Shown one piece after another: positions 53,145 to 64,000 of a DNA stretch of 64,000 nucleotides. The stretch covers positions 4,750,501 to 4,814,500 of the forward strand of contig NZ_CP034451.1 of NCBI RefSeq assembly GCF_003952525.1, in the 5' to 3' direction. The notes beneath the pieces are model-generated. The model ran no database searches and was not told the origin of the DNA. It saw nothing but the letters and a program-made list of their open reading frames with translations. A program made the position numbers and the translations under genes. The stretch's first letter is position 1, and every line of letters starts with the position of its first letter. The DNA is from Mesorhizobium sp. M3A.F.Ca.ET.080.04.2.1. Lineage in GTDB: Bacteria; Pseudomonadota; Alphaproteobacteria; Rhizobiales; Rhizobiaceae.

Positions 53145-54398
53145 TTACTTTGCGTCGTCGATCGCCTTGACCAATTCGGTCACGGCCTCGTCCGAGGTCT
53201 TGATCTGGCCATGGACGAATTTCGAGATCACGTCCTTGTAGGCATTGGCGACGGCCGGAGGCGCGCCGTAGCCCTGGGCCAGCGAGCCGAACAGCGTGCC
53301 GCCTTCGTTGGCGGCCTTCAGATCGGCGATGCCCTTCTTGCCGCAGGCGTCGAAGTCGGTGTCCGGCACGTCGGTGCGGGCCGGAACCGAACCCTTGACG
53401 ACGTTGAAGGCCGACTGGAAGCTCTTCGACAGCGTTGCGGTGGCCAAAGCGACCTGGGCGGCCTTGCGGTCTTCCGGAACGTTGAACATGCCGAACATAT
53501 CGGAGTTGTAGATCACCGAGCCGTCGGTGCCCGGGAAACGGTAGCAGAGGAAGTCGGTGCCGGGGGTCTTGTTGGCGGCGTGGAACTCGCCCTTGGCCCA
53601 GTCGCCCATGACCTGAACCAGCGCGTCGCCCTTGATGACCATGGCGGTGGCGAGATTCCAGTCGCGGCCCGAGAAGTTCGGATCGACATAGGTGACCAGC
53701 TTGGCGAGGTTGTCGAACGACTTCTTCATCGTGTCGGACTTGAGCGACTCCTCATCAAGGTCGTTCATCGCCTTCTTGTAGAACTCCGGGCCGCCGGTCG
53801 ACAGCACGACGGAATCGAACATGGTGGCTTCCTGCCAGTTCTGTCCCCCGAGCGCGAGCGGGATGACTCCCGCTGCCTTGGCCTTGTCGAGCAAGGCAAT
53901 GAAGTCGTCGAAGGTCTTCGGCTCGGTGCCGCCGATCTTGTCCATCACCGCCTTGTTGATCCACAGCCAGTTGACGGAGTGAACGTTGACCGGAGCCGCG
54001 ACCCACTTGCCGTCATAGACGGAGAACTTCTGCAGGGCGGCCGGAACGGACTTGTCCCAGCCTTCCTTCTTGGCAGTTTCGGTGAGGTCGCCCATGACGC
54101 CGGCGGCGGCATAGTCGAGTACGGTGTAGCCGAGCATCTGCGAGGCGGTCGGATAGTTGCCGGCCGCGACCATCGCCTTCAGCGCGGTCATGGCAGCGTC
54201 GCCGCCGCCGCCGGCCACGGGCACGTCCTTCCAGGCATAGCCTTCCTTGGACAGATCCTCCTTGAGGACGTTCAGAGCAGCCGCTTCGCCGCCCGACGTC
54301 CACCAATGCAGCATCTGCACTTCCTTGACGTCCGCGGCATGCGCCGAGAATGCAAAGCTCGTCGCAAGAGCCGTTCCGATAAGCAATTTGCGCAACAT
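53145..54398 (-). CDS. ABC transporter sugar-binding protein (CUT1)
   Basis: A 417-residue periplasmic binding protein with the signal peptide [21 protein letters not shown]. The start of the mature part ([21 protein letters not shown]) and the segment [18 protein letters not shown] place it near glucose/mannose-type binders of CUT1 importers. Two cysteines ([13 protein letters not shown]) may form a disulfide. It is the first gene of the importer and follows the ALDH gene by 58 bases. Confidence 0.93.
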   Translation of the reverse strand: MLRKLLIGTALATSFAFSAHAADVKEVQMLHWWTSGGEAAALNVLKEDLSKEGYAWKDVPVAGGGGDAAMTALKAMVAAGNYPTASQMLGYTVLDYAAAGVMGDLTETAKKEGWDKSVPAALQKFSVYDGKWVAAPVNVHSVNWLWINKAVMDKIGGTEPKTFDDFIALLDKAKAAGVIPLALGGQNWQEATMFDSVVLSTGGPEFYKKAMNDLDEESLKSDTMKKSFDNLAKLVTYVDPNFSGRDWNLATAMVIKGDALVQVMGDWAKGEFHAANKTPGTDFLCYRFPGTDGSVIYNSDMFGMFNVPEDRKAAQVALATATLSKSFQSAFNVVKGSVPARTDVPDTDFDACGKKGIADLKAANEGGTLFGSLAQGYGAPPAVANAYKDVISKFVHGQIKTSDEAVTELVKAIDDAK

Positions 54399-54456
54399 GT
54401 ACTACCTCCCTTGTTGCATGCATATGACCGGCGGATGTCCGCCGGGCGCTCCCAAC

Positions 54457-55968
54457 TCAGCCGACCCACCATCCGGTGCGCTGGCCGCGATGAAACTGGA
54501 TAGTCTTTTCCTCGGTGTAATCCTCGACGGCGCGTTTGCCGAGTTCGCGTCCTAGACCGGACTGCTTGTAGCCGCCGAAGGGCAGTTCGGGATAACCTTC
54601 CATGAACGTGTTCACCCAAACCGTCCCCGAACGCACACCGCGCGCCACCGACATGCATGTGTCGATATCGGCGCTCCACACTCCCGCAGACAGACCATAG
54701 GGCGTGTTGTTGGCGATGTGCAATGCCTCTTCAATCGTTTCAAAAGTCAGCACCGACAGCACTGGCCCGAACACTTCCTCGCGCGCGATCGCCATGTCCT
54801 CGGTAACGCCGCAGATGATGGTCGGGTCGAGATATTGGCCGGCATTCGAGGCCAGTTGCCGCCCGCCGTAGTAGACTTCGCTGCCGTCATTGGCGGCTGA
54901 CGCCACATAACCGGCGACTTTCGCGAGGTGGTCGAACGAGATCATGGCGCCGACCTTGGTGCGGTCGTCGAGCGGATCGCCGACCCTGACCTTTTGCGCC
55001 AGCGACTTGACCGCGCCGAGAAAGTCGTCGGCGATCGCCTCATGGACGATCAGCCGGCTGCCGGCGTTGCAGCATTCGCCGGCGTTGAAGAAGCCGCCGA
55101 ACACAGCAGCATCGGCTGCCGCTTCGAGGTCGGCGTCGGGAAACACGATCTGGCCGTTCTTGCCGCCGAGCTCCATCGAGACCTTCTTCAGCGAATTGGA
55201 CGCGGCGGCCATGGTCATCTTGCCGACCCGGGTGGAGCCGGTGAAGGACACCATCTCGACCAGCGGATGGTTGACCATCGGCGCGCCAACGTCGCTGCCA
55301 AGACCGGCAAGGATGTTGACGACGCCGGCCGGCAGGCCTGCGTCGAGCAGGATGTCGCCGAGCACGAAAGTCGAGGCCGAGGTCATCTCGCTCGGCTTCA
55401 CCAGCGCCGTGCAGCCGGCCGCGAGCGCGAAGGGCAGTTTCTGGCTGATGATCAGGAAAGGGAAGTTCCACGGCGTGATGATCGAGACGACGCCGATCGG
55501 CTCGCGCAGCACCACGCCGAGCATGGAATCGCCGAGGTTGGCATAACTCTCGCCGTGAAGGGTGCGGGCAAGCGAGGCGGCGTAGCGCCAGATGTCGACA
55601 GCACCGCCGATCTCGCCGCGCGCCTGGGCGATCGGCTTGCCGGACTCCAGCGCGTCGAGGCGGGCGATCTCTTCCAGCCGGCTCTCGATCAAGTCGGCCG
55701 CCTTGAGCAGCACCGCAGCACGTTCCGATGCCTTCATGCGCGGCCAAGGGCCAGTTTCGAACGCCTTGTGCGCGGCCTGCACAGCAGCTTCAACTTCCGC
55801 AGCACCGGCCAGGGCATAGCGCGAGACGGCAAAACCATGGCCGGGGCTGCTGCGCTCGATGGTGCGGCGGTCGCGAGCGTCGACATGCTTGCCGTCGATC
55901 AGGAGCTTGTAGCTCCTCGGCGCTGCAGACGCCTCGGCCGGCATGGCGATGTTGAGGGGTGCGTTCAT
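54457..55968 (-). CDS. Aldehyde dehydrogenase
   Basis: A 503-residue NAD(P)-dependent aldehyde dehydrogenase with ITPWNFPFLIISQKLPFALA (cofactor), SFTGSTRVGK, SMELGGKNGQIVF (catalytic Glu) and NAGECCNAGSRLIVH (nucleophilic Cys). It belongs to the broad betaine-aldehyde/gamma-aminobutyraldehyde-like group. It is nine bases downstream of the enoyl-CoA hydratase gene, inside the LacI-headed minus-strand run. Confidence 0.94.
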   Translation of the reverse strand: MNAPLNIAMPAEASAAPRSYKLLIDGKHVDARDRRTIERSSPGHGFAVSRYALAGAAEVEAAVQAAHKAFETGPWPRMKASERAAVLLKAADLIESRLEEIARLDALESGKPIAQARGEIGGAVDIWRYAASLARTLHGESYANLGDSMLGVVLREPIGVVSIITPWNFPFLIISQKLPFALAAGCTALVKPSEMTSASTFVLGDILLDAGLPAGVVNILAGLGSDVGAPMVNHPLVEMVSFTGSTRVGKMTMAAASNSLKKVSMELGGKNGQIVFPDADLEAAADAAVFGGFFNAGECCNAGSRLIVHEAIADDFLGAVKSLAQKVRVGDPLDDRTKVGAMISFDHLAKVAGYVASAANDGSEVYYGGRQLASNAGQYLDPTIICGVTEDMAIAREEVFGPVLSVLTFETIEEALHIANNTPYGLSAGVWSADIDTCMSVARGVRSGTVWVNTFMEGYPELPFGGYKQSGLGRELGKRAVEDYTEEKTIQFHRGQRTGWWVG

Positions 55969-55977
55969 GATATTCCT

Positions 55978-56746
55978 CTAGGATCTCGAAAAGGCCGGCT
56001 TCCGCTTGGCCTTGAAGGCGCCGACGCCGGCTTTGAGATCGGTCGTCAGCGCAATGAAGCCGCTGGCGAGCGCCTCGGTGGCGGCAGCGCTTTCCTCGCC
56101 TTCGGCGACGGCGATCATCAGCTTGGCGGCCTCGCTCGCCAGCGGCCCGCGTTCGGCGATCTTGTCTGCCCACGCTTTCGCTTCGTCGAACGCCCTTCCA
56201 GTATCGACAACGCGGTCGACGATGCCCAGGGCAAATGCATCGGCCGCCAGAAAGATCTCGCCGCCGAGCGCCATGCGCCGGACTGCCTGGGCGCCGAAGC
56301 GGCGGACGGCGCGCTGCGTGCCGGACCAGCCGGGCACGACGCCGATCGATGTTTCGGGGAAACCAAGCTTCACCTGGGTTTCGGCGACGCGGAAATCGCA
56401 GGCCGCGGCCAGTTCCAGCCCGCCGCCGAGCGCGTGGCCCGCCAGCACCGCGATGGTCGGCTGCCTGAGCCGCGCCAGCCGGTCGAAAACGCGGTGGCCA
56501 TAGCGGACCCATTGCACCTGGAAATCGGCTGCGCTCATCGCACCCCAGGCCTCGACGTCGCCGCCGGCGCAAAAGCCCTTGCCTTCGCCGCGCAGGAGCA
56601 CGACGCGGACGCCGTCGCCCAGTTCCGCCTCGTCGAGCGCCGATTCGAGCGCGCGCAGCATCGGGATGTCGAGCGCATTGAACTTTTCCGGCCGCCGCAG
56701 CGTGACCATGCCGACGGCGCCATCCTGCTCGAAGCTGACGAGACGC

Positions 56747-56754
<8 letters not shown>
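55978..56754 (-). CDS. Enoyl-CoA hydratase/isomerase family protein
   Basis: A 258-residue crotonase-fold protein: RGEGKGFCAGGDVEAWG and AGHALGGGLELAAACDFRVA form the oxyanion hole, followed by GFPETSIGVVPGWSGTQR. The second catalytic acid position (Glu in FPETSIG) is present. The start ATG 56754 overlaps the CoA-transferase end by eight bases; the earlier frame start is rejected. It would act on the CoA ester made by that transferase. Confidence 0.92.
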
Positions 56755-60404
<3,650 letters not shown>

Positions 60405-60436
60405 CCCGAAGCGTCTCCCTTCTTGGACAAAAGCTA

Positions 60437-60450
60437 TTGGAACGTTCTAA
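60437..60450. promoter_or_regulatory. LacI operator, site 1 (lacI side)
   Basis: TTGGAACGTTCTAA is a near-perfect palindrome with the CG centre usual in LacI-family operators. It lies 33 bases upstream of lacI and just downstream of a candidate minus-strand promoter with -35 TTGACT (60473-60468 on the minus strand). It matches site 2 at 60603-60614. Confidence 0.75.
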
Positions 60451-60594
60451 TCATCGCGACAAATGAGAGTCAATCCCGATTCGTACGAAACCGACCAGAA
60501 CCGCTGACCAGCATCGGAAAACGTGGAAATTCGGAAGCTCCGCAGGTGTAGGGCGCGGCAGTTCGGATCACGGAACGCCGAGTCACGAAGCGCC

Positions 60595-60623
60595 TTGATT
60601 TGTTGGAACGTTCCAGTTATAGC
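60595..60623 (+). promoter_or_regulatory. Promoter of the DUF993 gene with LacI operator site 2 in the spacer
   Basis: -35 TTGATT (60595-60600), exactly 17 bases, then -10 TATAGC (60618-60623). The spacer holds TGGAACGTTCCA (60603-60614), a perfect 12-bp palindrome. A repressor bound here would block RNA polymerase directly. The spacing and symmetry make this the best-supported promoter in the window. Confidence 0.75.
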
Positions 60624-60643
60624 CGCCGAAAAGGGAGAGCTTC

Positions 60644-61798
60644 ATGGTCATCACCCTGCCTTCGGAAAATGGCAGCCGTGCCAGCTATCGGCTGGTCGGC
60701 CAACCGGCCGAACCCCGGATCGGCGCGCAATTCTCGCGCATCGCCTATGCCGCCGCCCATGTCGTTGCAGATCCATTCGCCATGACGGATCCATGGTCGC
60801 GGCCGGTCATCGACTGGGACAAGACAATGGCGTTCCGCCATCATCTGTGGCGGCTGGGCTTCCGCATCGCGGAGGCGATGGACACCTCGCAGCGCGGCAT
60901 GGGTTTCGACTGGACAAGCGCGAAGGAACTAATCCGGCGCTCCATTGCCGAAGCGCGCACGGCAAAGGGCGCCGACCTCGCTTCCGGGGCGGGGACCGAC
61001 CATCTGGCGCCAGCGGCGGCAAAGACGCTGGCCGACGTGATCCACGCCTATGAGGAGCAGTTCGCCTTCATCGAGGGCGAAGGCGGCAAAGCGATCATGA
61101 TGGCGAGCCGCGCGCTGGCTGCAGCCGCCAGGGGCCCGGGCGATTACGCCCATGTCTACGACCGTCTTCTCTCGCAGGCTTCCGGCAAGGTCATCCTGCA
61201 CTGGCTGGGCGACATGTTCGATCCGGCATTGAAAGGCTATTGGGGCAGCCAGGATTTCGAACCGGCGCTCGACACCGTCGTTGCGATTATCGATCGCCAC
61301 GCGCACAAGATCGAGGGCATCAAGATATCGCTGCTCGATGCAGACAAGGAGCTCGCGCTGCGGGACCGGCTGCCGGAGGGCGTCATCATGTTCACCGGCG
61401 ACGACTTCAACTATCCCGAACTGATCGCCGGCGACGGCAAGAGACATTCGCATGCGCTGCTCGGGATTTTCGACGCCATCGCGCCGGTAGCCAGCGCGGC
61501 GTTGGCGAAGCTGGCCGAGAATGATCGAGCCGGCTACGACGCATTGATGGGGCCGACCGTGCCGCTGTCGCGTAAGATCTTCGAGGCGCCGACCGAGTAT
61601 TATAAGGCCGGCATCGTCTTCATGGCCTGGCTGAACGGGCACCAGGATCATTTTGCGATGGTGGGCGGCATGCAGTCGGCACGCGGCATAGGCCACTATG
61701 CCGACGTCTTCCGGCTCGCCGATCAGGCAGGGTTGCTGGCCGACCCGGACCTTGCCGTCGCCAGAATGAAAGCTCTCTGCGCCGTTGCCGGTGTCTGA
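60644..61798 (+). CDS. DUF993 family protein (DHDPS-like TIM barrel)
   Basis: A 384-residue protein that I recognise as DUF993, distantly related to dihydrodipicolinate-synthase-type aldolases. Visible features are IDWDKTMAFRHHLWRLGFRIAEAMDTSQRGMG near the N-terminus, KVILHWLGDMFDPALKGYWG, KIEGIKISLLD (with Lys in the position expected of a barrel strand) and FTGDDFNYPELI. AAGGGAGA precedes the ATG. The reaction is unknown; divergence from the LacI/Gfo-Idh operon with a shared operator implies a step in the same sugar pathway, perhaps a retro-aldol cleavage. Confidence 0.8.
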   Translation: MVITLPSENGSRASYRLVGQPAEPRIGAQFSRIAYAAAHVVADPFAMTDPWSRPVIDWDKTMAFRHHLWRLGFRIAEAMDTSQRGMGFDWTSAKELIRRSIAEARTAKGADLASGAGTDHLAPAAAKTLADVIHAYEEQFAFIEGEGGKAIMMASRALAAAARGPGDYAHVYDRLLSQASGKVILHWLGDMFDPALKGYWGSQDFEPALDTVVAIIDRHAHKIEGIKISLLDADKELALRDRLPEGVIMFTGDDFNYPELIAGDGKRHSHALLGIFDAIAPVASAALAKLAENDRAGYDALMGPTVPLSRKIFEAPTEYYKAGIVFMAWLNGHQDHFAMVGGMQSARGIGHYADVFRLADQAGLLADPDLAVARMKALCAVAGV

Positions 61799-61900
61799 GC
61801 CGACTATAGGAGTGGCTGAAGAGTATCTCGCCGGTTTGATTTGCGTTCTCAGGCCAAATCTGTATTCGCTTGCCGAAATGCATGCGGATGAAATACGGCA

Positions 61901-62971
61901 ATGGCAGGCAAAGTGGCCCTCATTACGGGTGTAACGGGGCAGGACGGAGCCTACCTTGCAGAGCTGCTGCTGCAGAAGGGCTATGTCGTCCATGGCGTCA
62001 AACGCCGGTCGTCTTCTTTCAACACCGAGCGCGTCGACGACATCTATGTCGATCCGCATGAGAGCGGGGCGCGTTTCTTCCTGCACTATGGCGATCTGAC
62101 CGACGCGACCAATCTGATCCGGCTGGTGCAGGAGACGAAGCCGAGCGAGATCTACAATCTCGGCGCCCAAAGCCATGTCCAGGTCAGCTTCGAAACGCCG
62201 GAATACACGGCCAACTCCGACGCGCTGGGAACGCTCCGGCTGCTTGAGGCGATCCGCATCCTCGGCCTGGAGAAGTCGGTGCGCTTCTACCAGGCCTCGA
62301 CGTCGGAGCTTTACGGCAAGGTGGCGGAAGTTCCGCAGAACGAAGCGACACCGTTCCGACCGCGTTCGCCCTACGCCGCGGCGAAGCTCTATGCCTATTG
62401 GATCACGGTGAATTATCGTCAGGCCTACGGCATGTTTGCCGCAAACGGCATCCTGTTCAATCACGAGAGCCCGATGCGAGGCGAAACCTTTGTCACTCGC
62501 AAGATCACGCGCGCCGTAGCCGCGATCCATCACGGACTGCAGAACACGCTTTACCTCGGCAACATCGATGCCATGCGCGATTGGGGGCATGCGCGCGACT
62601 ATGTCGAGGGCATGTGGCGTATACTCCAGCACGACGAGCCGGACGATTTCGTGCTGGCGACGGGCGAGGGGCATTCGGTGCGCGAGTTCGTCGAGCTGGC
62701 TTTCGCCGAGACCGGCAGGACCATTCGCTGGCAGGGCGCAGGCGTCGACGAGATTGGTATCGACGCGGCCTCAGGATCGGTGCTGGTGCGCATCGACCCG
62801 CGCTATTTCCGCCCGACCGAGGTGGACACGCTGCTCGGTGACGCCTCCAAGGCCAAACGCAGCCTGGGTTGGTCGCACACGACCGGCTTCAGGGAATTGG
62901 TGGCGGAAATGGTGAAAGCCGACATGGCCTCTGCCGCAAGCGGCGCATGGCATGGCGGCCATTCAGCGTAG
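61901..62971 (+). CDS. gmd: GDP-mannose 4,6-dehydratase
   Basis: A 356-residue extended SDR that converts GDP-D-mannose to GDP-4-keto-6-deoxy-D-mannose. The motif [19 protein letters not shown] (NADP loop), [45 protein letters not shown] (catalytic Thr/Ser-Glu) and [10 protein letters not shown] (Tyr, Lys) are all conserved, as is [16 protein letters not shown]. It lies ten bases upstream of fcl. It has no evident link to the LacI cluster. Confidence 0.97.
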   Translation: MAGKVALITGVTGQDGAYLAELLLQKGYVVHGVKRRSSSFNTERVDDIYVDPHESGARFFLHYGDLTDATNLIRLVQETKPSEIYNLGAQSHVQVSFETPEYTANSDALGTLRLLEAIRILGLEKSVRFYQASTSELYGKVAEVPQNEATPFRPRSPYAAAKLYAYWITVNYRQAYGMFAANGILFNHESPMRGETFVTRKITRAVAAIHHGLQNTLYLGNIDAMRDWGHARDYVEGMWRILQHDEPDDFVLATGEGHSVREFVELAFAETGRTIRWQGAGVDEIGIDAASGSVLVRIDPRYFRPTEVDTLLGDASKAKRSLGWSHTTGFRELVAEMVKADMASAASGAWHGGHSA

Positions 62972-62980
62972 GACGTGTCG

Positions 62981-63952
62981 ATGGGAGAAATCTTCGACCT
63001 GAGGGGCAAGCGGATTTTCGTTGCCGGGCATCGCGGGATGGTCGGCTCGGCGGTGGTGCGCCGGTTGGCGTGCGAGGACTGCGAAGCCCTGACGGTCCCG
63101 CGCGATGAGCTCGATCTTCTCGACCAGGCCGGGGTTCGGCGCTGGATGAACGAGCATCGGCCCGATGCCGTGGTGATGGCAGCGGCCAAGGTCGGCGGGA
63201 TCCTGGCCAACGACCGGCTTCCGGTGGATTTTCTCTATGAAAACCTTGTCGTGGAAACCAATGTCATTGAGGCTGCGTTCCGCAGCGAGGTCCGAAAGCT
63301 CCTGTTTCTAGGCTCATCCTGCATCTACCCGAAACTGGCGCCGCAGCCGATCCCGGAGGATGCGCTGCTGACTGGTCCGCTCGAGCCCACCAACGAATGG
63401 TACGCGGTCGCAAAGATCGCCGGGCTGAAACTGTGCCAGGCCTACCGGCGGCAGTATGGCGCCGATTTCGTCTCGGCAATGCCGACCAACCTCTATGGCC
63501 CGGGCGACAATTTCGACCTCAACAGCAGTCACGTCGTGCCGGCCCTGATGCGCAAGGCGCATGAGGCGAAGCGGAGCGGCAGCAAGACGATCGAGGTCTG
63601 GGGTTCAGGCAGGCCCAGGCGCGAGTTCCTGCATGTGGACGATGCAGCCGATGCACTGGTCTGGCTGCTGAAAAACTACTCCGACGACAGCCATGTCAAT
63701 GTCGGCTCGGGCGAGGACGTCACCATCGCGGAACTCGCCCACACCATCGTGTCGGTCGTGGGAGCCGGCACCGAGATCGTGTTCGACCCGACCAAGCCGG
63801 ACGGCACGCCGCGCAAACTTATGGACGTGTCGCGCCTGTTCGCAGCCGGATGGCGACCGAACTATTCGCTGCGCGACGGACTGCAACAGACCTACGGCTG
63901 GTTTCTGGAGCGTCTCGAGACGGGCGAGATCCGGCTGGGGCAGGCTCGCTAA
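62981..63952 (+). CDS. fcl: GDP-L-fucose synthase
   Basis: A 323-residue epimerase-reductase that finishes GDP-L-fucose synthesis from the Gmd product. Motifs are FVAGHRGMVGSAVVRRL, AAAKVGGILAN, GSSCIYPKLAPQPIPED (Ser-Cys), NEWYAVAKIAGLKLCQAY (Tyr, Lys) and GSGRPRREFLHVDD. ATG 62981 has AGGA seven bases upstream; the GTG at 62975 is too close to it. The product feeds fucose into surface polysaccharides (exo- or lipopolysaccharide, or Nod-factor decoration in nodulating strains; which one is not shown here). Confidence 0.96.
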   Translation: MGEIFDLRGKRIFVAGHRGMVGSAVVRRLACEDCEALTVPRDELDLLDQAGVRRWMNEHRPDAVVMAAAKVGGILANDRLPVDFLYENLVVETNVIEAAFRSEVRKLLFLGSSCIYPKLAPQPIPEDALLTGPLEPTNEWYAVAKIAGLKLCQAYRRQYGADFVSAMPTNLYGPGDNFDLNSSHVVPALMRKAHEAKRSGSKTIEVWGSGRPRREFLHVDDAADALVWLLKNYSDDSHVNVGSGEDVTIAELAHTIVSVVGAGTEIVFDPTKPDGTPRKLMDVSRLFAAGWRPNYSLRDGLQQTYGWFLERLETGEIRLGQAR

Positions 63953-63955
63953 ATC

Positions 63956-64000
63956 GTGACGCGCTGAAACGGATTCAGGCGACGTGCTTTAAGTCGATGC
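63956..64000. repeat. Dispersed palindromic element after fcl (cut by the window end)
   Basis: GTGACGCGCTGAAACGGAT-TCAGGCGACGTGCTTTAAGTC is nearly the same as the element beginning at 42068. Both sit directly after a stop codon and end in a T-rich stretch, consistent with a terminator role. The element runs off the end of the window. Confidence 0.65.

Overview
The window is about 64 kb of GC-rich DNA with densely packed genes. It reads as a chromosomal segment of an alphaproteobacterium of the order Hyphomicrobiales, most likely Mesorhizobium or a close relative. The grounds are the rhizobial-type gene sets (SoxBDAG sarcosine oxidase, two DUF992 proteins, many ABC importers and GMC oxidoreductases), short palindromic intergenic elements of the kind seen in rhizobial genomes, and tightly overlapping ATGA/GTGA gene junctions. 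The genus is inferred from gene style, not from a marker gene. I saw no rRNA, tRNA, CRISPR array, insertion sequence or prophage. No stretch longer than 300 bases lacks a feature.

Layout. 0-2 kb: nucleotide salvage (upp, add), separated by an inverted pair of heptamer tandem repeats. 2-6.4 kb: ubiE, ubiB and coaBC, with a FitAB/VapBC-type toxin-antitoxin module and a large palindromic operator between ubiB and coaBC. 6.4-11.2 kb: an MFS transporter broken by two frameshifts, two DUF992 secreted proteins, a TPR lipoprotein, rpsU and a stand-alone SET-domain protein. 11.4-16.7 kb: the heterotetrameric sarcosine oxidase operon soxBDAG. 16.8-24 kb: two small proteins, a TetR regulator and an acyl-CoA catabolic cluster (two SDRs, an APH-type kinase, MaoC, an ACAD10/11-like dehydrogenase, a quinone-reductase-like enzyme). 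24-28.3 kb: an RND efflux pair.

28.5-40.3 kb: an RpiR regulator divergent from an N-formylglutamate amidohydrolase-like protein, an APC permease, a PuuA-like glutamine synthetase homologue, an aldehyde dehydrogenase and an iron-type alcohol dehydrogenase, then a four-gene ABC importer. This set fits gamma-glutamylation-based catabolism of an amino alcohol or amine. 40.3-45.8 kb: a second inverted heptamer locus, a CPA1 antiporter, an EEP-family hydrolase, a DMT transporter, an MFS carboxylate-type transporter and a Dabb protein.

45.8-61.8 kb: a large, mostly minus-strand catabolic region. From its promoter end it runs LacI regulator, Gfo/Idh oxidoreductase, CoA-transferase, enoyl-CoA hydratase, ALDH, a CUT1 sugar importer and a GMC oxidoreductase, followed beyond a repeat element by SDR, a second GMC and Dabb. 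A DUF993 TIM-barrel protein is divergent from lacI. Two TTGGAACGTTCyAA-like palindromes flank that divergent promoter, and one sits exactly between a -35 and a -10 element, so the LacI protein probably controls both directions. This is the best candidate here for an uncharacterised pathway. 61.9-64 kb: gmd and fcl for GDP-L-fucose synthesis.

Interspersed palindromic elements of at least three sequence families occupy many of the intergenic gaps. One of them supplies the last codons and stop of a transporter gene.
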